From a bacterium (GTDB lineage: Bacteria > Armatimonadota > Abditibacteriia > Abditibacteriales > Abditibacteriaceae): a stretch of DNA of 64,000 bases. Below are positions 53,117-60,939 of this stretch, piece after piece; within the stretch, counting starts at the first letter, position 1; the number at the start of each line of letters is the position of its first letter. Under the pieces are notes generated by a model that did no database searches, had not been told where the DNA came from, and saw nothing but the letters and a program-made list of their open reading frames with translations. The stretch covers positions 903-64,902 of the forward strand of contig SDZD01000033.1 in assembly GCA_004172935.1 (NCBI GenBank), written 5' to 3'. The position numbers and the translations under genes are program-made.

Positions 53117-53149
53117 CAAAAGCAGCATCTCCTCCGAGGTGCTGCTTTT
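53117..53149 (+). terminator. terminator after the zinc-ribbon/TPR gene
   Basis: AAAAGCAGCATCTC and GAGGTGCTGCTTTT with short loop, 20 bases past the stop. Confidence 0.8.
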
Positions 53150-53161
53150 GGTTTTAGTGCC

Positions 53162-53533
53162 ATGAAATCAAATGATTCGGGAGCGTGGCTGGCAGTCCTA
53201 TGCTTCATTGGCTTACCACTCCTGGCGCTTGGGGTCATCGCTTTTTGCTCCTATCACTTGGCCATCACAACAGGGCACTCTCCGCTGCTGTTCGTGCCAT
53301 TCGGCACTGTGGGCGGAGCAATCTTTCTTGGCGCGACCATTACATCTTCCGGCTCTGACATGATGGATTTCGCGGTGAGTTCCATCATCGTGATAGTCTT
53401 GACCATTATCATGCTGCCAGTTTTTATTCGGGCACGCGAGAACGCCCACAAAAGGGCTATCAAACAAGCATTGCGCGAACACGGCGCGATTTATCCGCAA
53501 GCCATCAAAAAAGGGGTTCAGCCTAGTCGCTGA
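53162..53533 (+). CDS. small membrane protein of unknown function
   Basis: 123 residues with three hydrophobic segments: 8-30 (GAWLAVLCFIGLPLLALGVIAF), 43-60 (LFVPFGTVGGAIFLGATI) and 70-88 (FAVSSIIVIVLTIIMLPVFI), then a basic tail. The segment PVFIRARENAHKRAI resembles the ARENARR pseudopilin region, but the context (no prepilin leader) speaks against that. It starts 12 bases after a terminator, and its own terminator overlaps the last codons, so it is a single-gene unit. Confidence 0.6.
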   Translation: MKSNDSGAWLAVLCFIGLPLLALGVIAFCSYHLAITTGHSPLLFVPFGTVGGAIFLGATITSSGSDMMDFAVSSIIVIVLTIIMLPVFIRARENAHKRAIKQALREHGAIYPQAIKKGVQPSR

Positions 53534-53542
53534 ACCCCTTTT
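53509..53542. terminator. bidirectional terminator overlapping the 3' end of the small membrane protein gene
   Basis: AAAAGGGGTTCAGC and GCTGAACCCCTTTT pair around CTAGTC, and the stop codon is inside the stem. The M48 gene on the other strand ends 17 bases further. Confidence 0.85.
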
Positions 53543-53558
53543 CGTATTGTTGGTTGGT

Positions 53559-54293
53559 TTAATTAGACGGTAAGGACGGGATAAGAGCCGTAATAGCCGC
53601 CGCGCGCTTTTTGCCTTCTGGGTGGTCGCTGAGCCAGCGGTCGAGGTCGTTGCCCGAATCTTCGTTGGAGAGGCGGGTCAGCACCGTGACCATAGCGTTG
53701 GGGTCGAACCCGGCGCGCTTCATACGAAGGGCGCCGATTTTGTCGGCGTCCGATTCGTTGCCGCGCGAGTATTTGGCCGACATGCTGGCGTCCAACAAGC
53801 CAAGTCCTTGTTGCGCGATGCCGGGCAAGCCTAGCAAAATCGAGCCGATGCCCAGCAAAGTGCCACGCTTCGAGGACTTGGAGTATTGGCGCGCGTAGTG
53901 ATGCTCTTCGGCGTGAGTAATTTCATGTGCCAGCACCGACGCCAATTCATCGTCCGTCTTCACGACTTTACGTAAGCCGGTATAAACGAAGATGTGTCCA
54001 CCGGGCAAACAAAAGGCGTTGATTTCGGGCGAGTCGATGACGTGAAACGAATACTCAAATTCAGGATTCGTAGCTTTCACTAACTTTTGCCCGATGCGAT
54101 TGACCCAATCGGCGACTGGCCCCGTCACGATGGGAGCGCCCTGCTCGATTTCGGCGCCCGCTTCCTGACCGATTTTACGCTCTTTGTCGGGCGAAATCGA
54201 GAACATTCCGGCATGAGCCGAAGGAAGTTGGGCAACGACCAATAGCCCCAATCCCAATGCTAACGCAGGTACAAGAAAGCGAAATTTCGTCAT
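53559..54293 (-). CDS. M48-family zinc metalloprotease
   Basis: 244 residues. Signal peptide MTKFRFLVPALALGLGLLVVAQLPSAHAG. Metal site HEITH at 123-127, with a third ligand Glu in NESDADKIGALRMKRAGFDP. INAFCLPGGHIFVYTGL precedes it and is typical of M48 (HtpX/BepA-like) proteins. It should act in the periplasm on misfolded or outer-membrane proteins. It is followed 14 bases upstream in transcription by the secreted protein gene ending at 54308, so the two may be cotranscribed. Confidence 0.9.
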   Translation of the reverse strand: MTKFRFLVPALALGLGLLVVAQLPSAHAGMFSISPDKERKIGQEAGAEIEQGAPIVTGPVADWVNRIGQKLVKATNPEFEYSFHVIDSPEINAFCLPGGHIFVYTGLRKVVKTDDELASVLAHEITHAEEHHYARQYSKSSKRGTLLGIGSILLGLPGIAQQGLGLLDASMSAKYSRGNESDADKIGALRMKRAGFDPNAMVTVLTRLSNEDSGNDLDRWLSDHPEGKKRAAAITALIPSLPSN

Positions 54294-54307
54294 GTTATTC
54301 GACTGAA

Positions 54308-55393
54308 TTATTTCGACTGCAACGCCATGTTCAACGTTCCGGTGAAGTCAAACCAAGATTCGGCGGTCTTGTTGCCATTCCCCGTCAGAGCCTGAGCGCG
54401 TCCGCCCAGAACAAGTTCGGTTTTCACGATTTGTCCGGCAGCGGCGTCAAACCACACAGTTCCCTCGACAGTTTGGTTGGCATGGTCGAGTCTGGCCTGT
54501 GTCATTGTGTTAGCCATGTTGCCTCTAGGCGCATTAGCTTTGGGAGCACCAGCAGCGGGCGCAGCCGGGGCTTTTCCAGCAGCCGCAATAGCAGGGAACG
54601 CCTTTTCGAGAGTTTTGCCGTCGAGATCGAGGTCGCCTTTCAGGGCAACGCGATGAAGGGTCTTACCCATCACTACGTCTTCGCCTTCCAATTTCAAATC
54701 GAAGGTGCCAAGCGGCTTGACTTCTTCGCCATCTTTGGCCGGACGGGCCAGAGGCGCGAAATCGACGTTGGCCTTCCAGGTATCGCCCGTCTTCACGTCG
54801 TTGTTGGGCCACAGCGCTGGGAACGAATTGAGTACAGTCGCCCACAACAGGCCGGTCTGGTCAATCGCGTTGGCGGGATTTGCCGGGGCAGCGGGTTGAG
54901 GTGCGGGCTTACCAGCCGTACCAAGTTGCTCGATGCCTTTGAACTGACCGTCCGCCGAAATTTTGAGGGCAGCGGTTGGTTTGCCATCGCCTTGAGGTAA
55001 AGCACCGATGTTAAGGGGCTGACCATTCAGCGCGAACTGGCTTTTTCCGTTGGTGAGCGTCCATTGAGCCTTTTGGCCCATCGTCTGGGCGTTCAACTTC
55101 ATCGAAGGAACGCTAACAGCGACGGTGCCAGTGCCAAATTCATCGACTTTTAGAGTGCTGAATGCCGCCATGCCAGTGCCGCGCATCTGTACTTCAAGTG
55201 GCACTCCGGCAAAGAGATCCATTCCTGGCGCGCCGGGAGGGAGTTGCAAGTTAGCAGTTCCATCCAGATCAAGCGCATAGTTGAGCTTTTGACCTTCCTG
55301 CCATTTTTGCTTTAATACAACTGCATGAGAGGGCAACGAGAAGGCAAGAAGCGCACCGCCTAACACAAGACCTTTGGCCGAGAGAAATTTCAT
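54308..55393 (-). CDS. secreted protein of unknown function
   Basis: 361 residues from ATG 55393 (an upstream ATG at 55540 would add 49 unlikely residues). Signal peptide MKFLSAKGLVLGGALLAFSLPSHA. The body is beta-rich with repeated features (VLKQKWQEGQKLNYALDLDG, FDLKLEGEDVVMGKTLHRVALKGDLDLDG) and a Pro/Ala-rich linker (KAPAAPAAGAPKANAPRGN). The tail is GTVWFDAAAGQIVKTELVLGGRAQ. This resembles a family with a central WENG-like strand set seen in Planctomycetes and Armatimonadetes, but I do not recognise a name. Lies upstream of the M48 protease. Confidence 0.6.
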   Translation of the reverse strand: MKFLSAKGLVLGGALLAFSLPSHAVVLKQKWQEGQKLNYALDLDGTANLQLPPGAPGMDLFAGVPLEVQMRGTGMAAFSTLKVDEFGTGTVAVSVPSMKLNAQTMGQKAQWTLTNGKSQFALNGQPLNIGALPQGDGKPTAALKISADGQFKGIEQLGTAGKPAPQPAAPANPANAIDQTGLLWATVLNSFPALWPNNDVKTGDTWKANVDFAPLARPAKDGEEVKPLGTFDLKLEGEDVVMGKTLHRVALKGDLDLDGKTLEKAFPAIAAAGKAPAAPAAGAPKANAPRGNMANTMTQARLDHANQTVEGTVWFDAAAGQIVKTELVLGGRAQALTGNGNKTAESWFDFTGTLNMALQSK

Positions 55394-55554
55394 TGTCCAT
55401 TTAGAAGATTGAGCGCGCGTCAGGTTTTGCTTTTTGTTATCACCAAACGATAGTTTTTGACAACTTTCTCTCATATTAGGCAAAGTGCAGCCATCTTTCG
55501 CCGAATGATGCTCTAATTCCACGGCCAACCCAAACGCCACTAACTTTAGACCCC

Positions 55555-56058
55555 ATGTTGCGCTTCCACACCAGATTATCGCCCCGGCAAAAATACTGGC
55601 TTGGCCTCGTGTGTTGCCCCTTTGTCGCAGGGCTGCCTGCGGGAGTGATTATCCTGCTCAATTCTCAGTTCAACCTGCACTGGAATATTCCAGCGAGGTT
55701 AGTACCTGCGGCACTGATATTCTTTGGTTTAAGCGCTCTGGTCATATCGGCGACGATCCCTCTCATTTCTGGATTTTTTGCGGCTTTTTTCTGGCGTAAC
55801 CTTATTCCGATACCCAGCCAGGAGATGATGGGATTAAAGAGCGTCTTATTCACCTGGTTGCCAGTACTTTTCTTCGGCAGTTTTCACTGGTTTCTGGTGG
55901 TCTATTTTGTAGCCTTCATCTCGCTTTACTGCGTCGCGTCGGCTTATGGAAAGGTAATAAATTCTGGGATTCGAATCGTCCTCGCCAGTGGATGGGCGAT
56001 TTTTCGGATTTCTCGTGAATTGGCTTTAAAACTGAACGCATCTTCTCACGCGCCATGA
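55555..56058 (+). CDS. membrane protein of unknown function
   Basis: 167 residues with about four membrane segments: 15-35 (WLGLVCCPFVAGLPAGVIILL), 48-66, 67-82 and 96-130. No motif recognised. Its end overlaps the start of the ABC-2 permease by 4 bases (ATGA), so translation is coupled and the two may function together. Confidence 0.6.
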   Translation: MLRFHTRLSPRQKYWLGLVCCPFVAGLPAGVIILLNSQFNLHWNIPARLVPAALIFFGLSALVISATIPLISGFFAAFFWRNLIPIPSQEMMGLKSVLFTWLPVLFFGSFHWFLVVYFVAFISLYCVASAYGKVINSGIRIVLASGWAIFRISRELALKLNASSHAP

Positions 56059-56861
56059 AAACCTATTGGAAGGTTGCTTTGCTGGGGTGGCAGGACTCCC
56101 TCGTTTATCGCTTCAACTCGCTGATCTGGATTCTCTATTCCCTGCTGCCTTCGCTCACGCTCATGTTGGTGTGGCTGGCGGCTTATGGTTCGCAGGGCGC
56201 AGCCAGTAAATTTGGTGGCTTCGATTTGCCGTCGATGATGACCTACTATCTGTTCGTCACAGCACTCTCGGTTGCCATCACCCCTAACCCCGAATGGGAC
56301 ATCGCTCAGACTATTCGCGACGGCAAACTCACACCGTTTTTGCTGCGCCCGGTTGGGTATTTCGGCTATCGCTTCGCGTGGGAATCGAGCTATCAGGTCG
56401 TCAAAACCTCGATGATGCTGCCCGCCTTCTTCCTGCTGTGGTGGAGCTTTCGCCAATATATTTCGGCTCCCTCGTTGGGCGTGGGGCACTCGCTCGCCTT
56501 CGTGGCCTCTTGCGCTCTGGCCTACGTCATTTTGTCGCAACTTAAGTTCATGCTCGGCCTCAGCGCATTCTGGTTGCAGGAGTCGGGTGGCTTAATTGAG
56601 ATTTGGAATGTCTTGTCTGGCCTATTTTCGGGGCGTTTATTGCCGATGGCACTACTTCCCGCATGGGCGAAACTGCTCGGTGAGGCTCTTCCCTTCAGTG
56701 TGATGTATGCCTTCCCAATGGATATTTTGTTGGGGCGCATCGAAAATGAGGCGATTTGGTGGGGATTGGCGCGACAACTTGTGTGGATTGGGGTATTAAG
56801 TGGCTGTGTAAGGCTGATGTGGGCGCGCGGCTTGCGCCAATATGAGTCGGTAGGCGGATAA
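56055..56861 (+). CDS. ABC-2 type transporter permease (DUF990-like)
   Basis: 268 residues with six hydrophobic segments. It begins MKTYWKVALLGWQDSLVYRFNSLIWI, typical of the COG3694/COG4587 ABC-2 permeases, where the N-terminal segment precedes the first helix. DGKLTPFLLRPVGYFGYRFAWE is another family mark. Usually such permeases come in pairs with an ATPase; here neither the second permease nor an ATPase gene is adjacent, so its partners are elsewhere. Coupled by a 4-base overlap to the preceding membrane protein. Confidence 0.82.
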   Translation: MKTYWKVALLGWQDSLVYRFNSLIWILYSLLPSLTLMLVWLAAYGSQGAASKFGGFDLPSMMTYYLFVTALSVAITPNPEWDIAQTIRDGKLTPFLLRPVGYFGYRFAWESSYQVVKTSMMLPAFFLLWWSFRQYISAPSLGVGHSLAFVASCALAYVILSQLKFMLGLSAFWLQESGGLIEIWNVLSGLFSGRLLPMALLPAWAKLLGEALPFSVMYAFPMDILLGRIENEAIWWGLARQLVWIGVLSGCVRLMWARGLRQYESVGG

Positions 56862-56900
56862 TTCCGCACCTTCCACCCCTGAGTTGAATTCTGAACTTCT

Positions 56901-57656
56901 ATGAGAATCTTGCTTTTGTCCGATATTCACGGCAACAAACACGGTTTGCAAGCCGCACTCGACGCAGCGGGGCGTGTAGACCGCATCGTGTGTCTGGGCG
57001 ATGTCGTGGGTTATGGCGCTTTCCCCAATGAGTGCTGCGAAATCCTGCGCGAGTTGGACGCCGTCTGCTTGAGCGGCAACCACGATGCGGCAGCGCTCGA
57101 CCTCATCTCCATCGAGTGGTTCAACGATGTGGCGACCGAAGCCATTCTTTGGACCCGCAAGCAACTAACGCCCGAAAACCGCGATTGGCTGGCTTCGTTG
57201 CCAGGCGAGCGCAGCTTTCCCGAAGAGGGTTTTCAAGCCGTTCACGCCTCATTGCGTAGCCCGTGGGAAGAGTACATCGTGAACAAACAAATCGCCCAGC
57301 AATCGTTCGAGCGCATGGAACAACCGCTGTGCTTCTATGGGCATACCCACGTCGCCGATCTGTATTGGACGCGGAAAGAAGATGTACAGAACAGCCCACA
57401 ACCGCCTATCGAACACGCTATGTTTCCCGGCGGCGGCGGGGTAGAGATGGAAGAAGGCGAACTCTATTTGCTCAACCCCGGCTCGTGCGGGCAACCCCGC
57501 GACGGCAACCCCGATGCGCGCTTCGCCCTGTTTGAAACCGAAGACCGCATCGTGGACGTGTTCTGCGTCGAGTACGATGTTCAAGCCGCACGAAGCGCCA
57601 TCATCGACGCCGGGCTTCCCAAGTTGCTCGGCGACCGTTTGCTTTCGGGGCAATAA
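56901..57656 (+). CDS. metallophosphoesterase (YfcE/diadenosine-tetraphosphatase-like)
   Basis: 251 residues. Calcineurin-type dinuclear metal site: LLLSDIHGNKHGL (D8, H10), VCLGDVVGYG, LSGNHDAA, AVHASLRSPWE, CFYGHTHVADLYW, and NPGSCGQPRDGNPDA at the end. This matches the small bacterial phosphoesterases related to YfcE. Substrate unknown. It starts 39 bases after the ABC permease and is followed directly by the Imm22-like ORF, whose GTG begins 2 bases after its stop. Confidence 0.9.
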   Translation: MRILLLSDIHGNKHGLQAALDAAGRVDRIVCLGDVVGYGAFPNECCEILRELDAVCLSGNHDAAALDLISIEWFNDVATEAILWTRKQLTPENRDWLASLPGERSFPEEGFQAVHASLRSPWEEYIVNKQIAQQSFERMEQPLCFYGHTHVADLYWTRKEDVQNSPQPPIEHAMFPGGGGVEMEEGELYLLNPGSCGQPRDGNPDARFALFETEDRIVDVFCVEYDVQAARSAIIDAGLPKLLGDRLLSGQ

Positions 57657-57658
57657 CC

Positions 57659-57829
57659 GTGGACTCCCTAACTGTTGATGTGTGGGTGGGATTGTTCTCG
57701 TCTCGTGAACGACTGGAAAAGTACCTGGAAGAAATTTACGATGACGACGACTCCACCCCACTTTCCGAGTTCGCTGGCGACATGGATGAATTCTTCTACG
57801 ACCACGATTTTTTCGAGTCGTCGTTCTGA
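57659..57829 (+). CDS. Imm22-like small ORF, possibly truncated
   Basis: 56 residues from GTG 57659, two bases after the phosphoesterase stop. Residues 7-22 are DVWVGLFSSRERLEKY, then LEEIYDDDDSTPLSEFAGDMDEFFYDHDFFESSF. The WVG.F.S.E.L..Y start and the DMDEFFYDHDF segment resemble the polymorphic-toxin immunity family Imm22, but typical members are about twice as long, so this copy ends early. It is highly acidic, as immunity proteins often are. No toxin gene is adjacent. Modest confidence in the family, better in the coding nature. Confidence 0.55.
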   Translation: MDSLTVDVWVGLFSSRERLEKYLEEIYDDDDSTPLSEFAGDMDEFFYDHDFFESSF

Positions 57830-57834
57830 AACTA

Positions 57835-57884
57835 CCAAGTCAAATGCGAGAGTGAATTCGCAATTTGCCACGCATTTGACTTGG
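57835..57884. terminator. long inverted repeat after the Imm22-like ORF
   Basis: CCAAGTCAAATGCG (57835-57848) and CGCATTTGACTTGG (57871-57884) form a perfect 14-bp stem with a 22-base loop, followed by an A-rich then T-rich stretch. It sits between the Imm22-like ORF and the convergent HNH gene, so it is most simply a terminator. Confidence 0.65.
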
Positions 57885-57906
57885 CAAAAACTTTAAAATT
57901 CATTTC

Positions 57907-59073
57907 TTAACAATCTGCAAATGGGTCAGAGTCATCATATATCTCCGAAATTTCATTGCTGTACAGCATATTGAGAAAGTCCGTTACTCCATTAGCCTTT
58001 CTCGCCTCAAATGGAAAACCGATAGCGAGGCAGGAAGCAGTTATTTTCAATATCTCTGCATCATCTATATTTGCCACTAGGCAAACTACGGTCGCCCTTT
58101 TACGCCCAGTCATATAAGAGGCTCGTGCAGATGAACTAGTACAGTCCCATGCATCAAATTGAAATTCTAAACGAATGTCTTCTGTGCGTCGATACCCTAA
58201 ACTTGTTTGGTTAAAACCTCTATGATTTTTGTCGCTGTGTTTAAAATAGAATGCCCCCTCACACGCGATAAATCTCCCAGGCTTAATAACTGACTGAAGT
58301 TCAATCCTATTCCACATCTCCGATATATTTACAAGAGGAATATTTTCTAGTACTTGAGACCAAATATAATCCATGTAAGCATACAATTGCACTGTAGCAA
58401 TACAATCATAAAGGTAGTATGTGGGTTTACTTTGGACTTGCCATTGAGAGGGATCATTGAGCAATCCATTATCGTCAAGAATATCTAAACGTCGTAGTGA
58501 TGAAAAAAAGCGATTATCTGTCAGAGAGATTTTCATTCTTCTCGCCATTTCCATCATGCGATGATGATTGAAATAGTGCCATCTGTCGAAAGTTGACTCC
58601 GTACTTAACCCCAATAAAGCTTGGGCATCCATTTTTTCGACCTGTTTTAACCAAGCATCACGCGATGCCTTCAACCGCTCAGGAGACAGTTCCAAAGTTA
58701 ATTCGGAACGTGTATGTGCCCTTGCATGATCATTAGGACATAAAACAGCCAAATTTTCAGCAGTATGGTCTCTGCTCTCATGCCAAGGCTTGATATGATG
58801 GACAATAACTGGATTAGTACGGTCACGACAAATACAGCAAGTCCATCGCGATTGATGGAGCACCTCAATCAAATTCTCAGTTGGTATTGGTGGCCGGGCT
58901 TCATCAAATAGCCCTTGTATTTCGCTCGCCGACAAGCCAAGTTTTTCCAAATCTATATGAGATTTAATTTTTAGCTTTTCAAGTGTATAGCCTTTTCTAA
59001 CGAGGCTTTCTGCGTGATCTGATTGAAAGTTACGTGCCAACAAAGCTACGTATGTTTTATTATTTATATTCAT
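57907..59073 (-). CDS. HNH endonuclease-like protein, AT-rich insert
   Basis: 388 residues. The N-terminal part (8-60) looks like a short helical domain. The HNH core is WTCCICRDRTNPVIVHHIKPWHESRDHTAENLAVLCPNDHARAH (78-120): Cys pairs, HH, Asn and a C-terminal His-rich stretch, the metal-binding betabetaalpha finger. The remaining 250 residues match nothing I know. The gene is visibly AT-rich with different codon use (many AAA, ATT, TTA codons), unlike its GC-rich neighbours, which points to recent horizontal transfer. Possibly a defence or mobile-element nuclease. Gene symbol not assigned. Confidence 0.8.
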   Translation of the reverse strand: MNINNKTYVALLARNFQSDHAESLVRKGYTLEKLKIKSHIDLEKLGLSASEIQGLFDEARPPIPTENLIEVLHQSRWTCCICRDRTNPVIVHHIKPWHESRDHTAENLAVLCPNDHARAHTRSELTLELSPERLKASRDAWLKQVEKMDAQALLGLSTESTFDRWHYFNHHRMMEMARRMKISLTDNRFFSSLRRLDILDDNGLLNDPSQWQVQSKPTYYLYDCIATVQLYAYMDYIWSQVLENIPLVNISEMWNRIELQSVIKPGRFIACEGAFYFKHSDKNHRGFNQTSLGYRRTEDIRLEFQFDAWDCTSSSARASYMTGRKRATVVCLVANIDDAEILKITASCLAIGFPFEARKANGVTDFLNMLYSNEISEIYDDSDPFADC

Positions 59074-59330
59074 AACCTATCTAATGGTGAGTAGATGACA
59101 AAGATAAAGCACGCGAATTCATATAAACTATTTCTCCGATTGATTTGACATTAGAATGAATTATTAACCCTAAATTATATCACTCAATTATCTTCTCAAC
59201 ATCAATCAGTACGATTTCTAGTTAGGAAAACGAGCCTCTTTCTTCACATTTAATAGATTTATAGGTGATTCTGCTTTTGAATCATCTCATGGCTACACTT
59301 GCAACAAGAATCCTATAGTCTGCATTTACA
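59074..59330. other. AT-rich intergenic region upstream of the HNH gene
   Basis: 257 bases, strongly AT-rich, with no ORF. It should hold the promoter of the HNH gene (minus strand) and of the small ORF at 59331. No repeat or integration site was found, though it ends near tRNA-His. Confidence 0.5.
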
Positions 59331-59573
59331 ATGTCAGCACCCTATAATATAGCAACTCATGAGCTAAAAACTCGGTTAGATGAGCATTCTCTGGGCGCAA
59401 GCGGCATTGAACAGGTTGTGGCCGCGTTTGAAGAGGCTCCCGTGCCTTTCAACGCGATTTTTTTGATGTGGAACGAGGAGGATTTTCCTCAAATTGAGAC
59501 GCCAACTTCGGTAAGTAAAGAGGGCGTGCAACTGAGGTACATGGGCCGTTTCGATGGCTCGATACGTAAATGA
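59331..59573 (+). CDS. small hypothetical protein
   Basis: 80 residues, no membrane segment. MSAPYNIATHELKTRLDEHSLGASGIEQVVAAFEEAPVPFNAIFLMWNEEDFPQIETPTSV... Regular alternation of hydrophobic and charged residues suggests a real folded protein, but no family is recognised. It has normal GC content, unlike the neighbouring HNH gene, and ends in a terminator shared with tRNA-His. Confidence 0.5.
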   Translation: MSAPYNIATHELKTRLDEHSLGASGIEQVVAAFEEAPVPFNAIFLMWNEEDFPQIETPTSVSKEGVQLRYMGRFDGSIRK

Positions 59574-59609
59574 AAAAATCCCGCTGAACTTTCGTTCAAC
59601 GGGATTTTT
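59573..59609. terminator. terminator between the small ORF and tRNA-His
   Basis: AAAAATCCCG, with the pair TGAAC/GTTCA inside, and CGGGATTTTT, just before the tRNA 3' end. It can serve both the small plus-strand ORF and the minus-strand tRNA. Confidence 0.8.
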
Positions 59610-59617
59610 CTTTATCG

Positions 59618-59692
<75 letters not shown>

Positions 59693-59889
59693 ATATTTTG
59701 TTTGCGAAAAACGCGAAGAAAGAGGATAGCGGAATCCCTCTTCAAATTCAAGACCCCATAGGACGACAATTTTCCCTGTGGGCAGATATTGACCATGAAA
59801 AAGCGAGTTGAGAGCTTTCCCACTTTGAAAAAATATTTCTTAAGCCTCGCCTCGCAACCGGAATGGGTCGCTTTTCTTCTAATTGTTCA

Positions 59890-60321
59890 ATGAACGGTGA
59901 TAAAGAAGTTTCACGCCGCCAACTATTGGGCAGCGCGGGTGTTTTGGGTAGCGCCCTTGTGCTGAGCCGCGTCGTTTTAGCGCAAGACGAAAACGATGGT
60001 AAAGCCGCCAAAATAACCGATGGGCAATTGGTGTTGCGCATCACAGATAACCCCGAACTTGGAAAAGTGGGCGGCTGGAAGCTGTTCGACCTCGGCGAAG
60101 AGCGCGTCATCGTCGCCAACACCGACAAAGGGCTGATCGCGCGTTCGGCGACTTGCACCCACAAAGGCTGCGATGTCGAATACAACCCTGCCGTTCATCA
60201 GTTTGTGTGCCCCTGCCACGGAGCGCGTTTTGATGAGGACGGTAAAGTTGTGCGCGGGCCTGCCCGCACTAATTTGCCAAAATACGCATCCGATACAGCC
60301 CTCGTTATCTCGAAGCCGTGA
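59890..60321 (+). CDS. Tat-exported Rieske [2Fe-2S] protein
   Basis: 143 residues from ATG 59890 (ATG 59863 would add nine residues). Twin-arginine signal SRRQLLGSAGVLGSALVLSRVV at the N terminus, likely exported folded. Rieske cluster ligands: C89 and H91 in ATCTHKGC, C107 and H110 in FVCPCHGARF, plus the disulfide cysteines C94 and C109, as in cytochrome bc/b6f Rieske proteins. No cytochrome b gene is near, so the partner complex is unknown. No strong ribosome site. Confidence 0.9.
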   Translation: MNGDKEVSRRQLLGSAGVLGSALVLSRVVLAQDENDGKAAKITDGQLVLRITDNPELGKVGGWKLFDLGEERVIVANTDKGLIARSATCTHKGCDVEYNPAVHQFVCPCHGARFDEDGKVVRGPARTNLPKYASDTALVISKP

Positions 60322-60388
60322 GTTTGGCTTGGGGCTTGCATGTAGTACACCCGAACACGAAAAGGAAGAAACAAGGGTTTCATAGGGG

Positions 60389-60427
60389 AAGAAACGCCGT
60401 CCGCACAGCGGGCGGCGTTTCTTTTTT
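60389..60427 (+). terminator. terminator after the Rieske gene
   Basis: AGAAACGCCG-CCGC and GCGG-CGGCGTTTCT with short loop, followed by seven Ts. Confidence 0.85.
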
Positions 60428-60523
60428 TCGGCTCACTCTCAAAGCGCCTCACCACCACTATTAGGCATATTTATGTGGGGATTACAGAGAAGGGTGCCTC
60501 TTTAGAATGAACAAATCGACCTG

Positions 60524-60667
60524 ATGATTGCTCCCGAATCTGTTCTCAAAGCACGCCTTGGTTGGGTGCAAATGTACGAGGCCATGAAGAACCAGGCGCT
60601 CACTAGCCGACGCTGTGGCATTTCTAGCGTAAATGGTGGTCTCGCTATCAGGAGCGAGGTGAGGTAG
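60524..60667 (+). pseudogene. remnant of a transposase/integrase N-terminal (HTH) region
   Basis: 47-codon open frame: SVLKARLGWVQMYEAMKNQALTSRRCGISSV... The RLGWV..YE....N.ALT.RRCGIS pattern matches the helix-turn-helix start of IS481-like/rve-type transposases, which normally continues (R)PTLRKW and a DDE domain. Here it is lost after CGIS, and a stop comes within 15 codons. No terminal repeats were found. Moderately sure. Confidence 0.45.
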
Positions 60668-60776
60668 GACTCCGTTCGCAAAGTCGTCGGCCTCACAAGG
60701 CAAACCTCCTCTTATCTCTCTTTGAATATTCTTCCTTCTTCAATATGTAAGTTAGCGAACTGAGAAACATCCACAT

Positions 60777-60825
60777 AATACCGTTCATTCTAGCGAGCCA
60801 ATCTTCAGAATGAACGGTATTTTTC
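60777..60825. terminator. perfect 15-bp hairpin upstream of the glycine-zipper gene
   Basis: AATACCGTTCATTCT (60777-60791) and AGAATGAACGGTATT (60807-60821) pair exactly around a 15-base loop, followed by TTTC. It may be a terminator, or an old IS inverted-repeat remnant; the nearby transposase fragment keeps the second idea open. Confidence 0.6.
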
Positions 60826-60829
60826 TGTA

Positions 60830-60860
60830 TTGACTCGCTTTTGAGGCAACTCCCTATAAA
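60830..60860 (+). promoter_or_regulatory. candidate sigma-70-like promoter of the glycine-zipper gene
   Basis: TTGACT at 60830-60835 and TATAAA at 60855-60860, spaced by 19 bases, slightly long. The ATG is 80 bases downstream, leaving a leader of about 70 bases. Confidence 0.4.
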
Positions 60861-60939
60861 GGCAACCTGACAGTTGCGGCCATGTTGGCACCCATTCTGC
60901 TTGCAGGGTATGTCGGTAAAAAAAAGGAGTTCGAACATT

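Larger units (their letters stand above)
60428..60939. other. intergenic region with transposase remnant and hairpin
   Basis: About 510 bases between the Rieske terminator and the glycine-zipper gene. Contents: a transposase-like fragment (60524-60667), a long hairpin at 60777-60825, and a plausible promoter at 60830-60860. No intact gene. Confidence 0.6.

Noticed and set aside
53405..53480. PVFIRARENAH in the small membrane protein resembling a pseudopilin
   Set aside because: No prepilin leader, and the match is a short common motif; three hydrophobic segments fit an ordinary membrane protein better.
60482..60703. 73- and 64-codon minus-strand frames in the Rieske/glycine-zipper spacer
   Set aside because: They are antisense to the transposase fragment, which has recognisable sequence; the frames themselves show no family resemblance.
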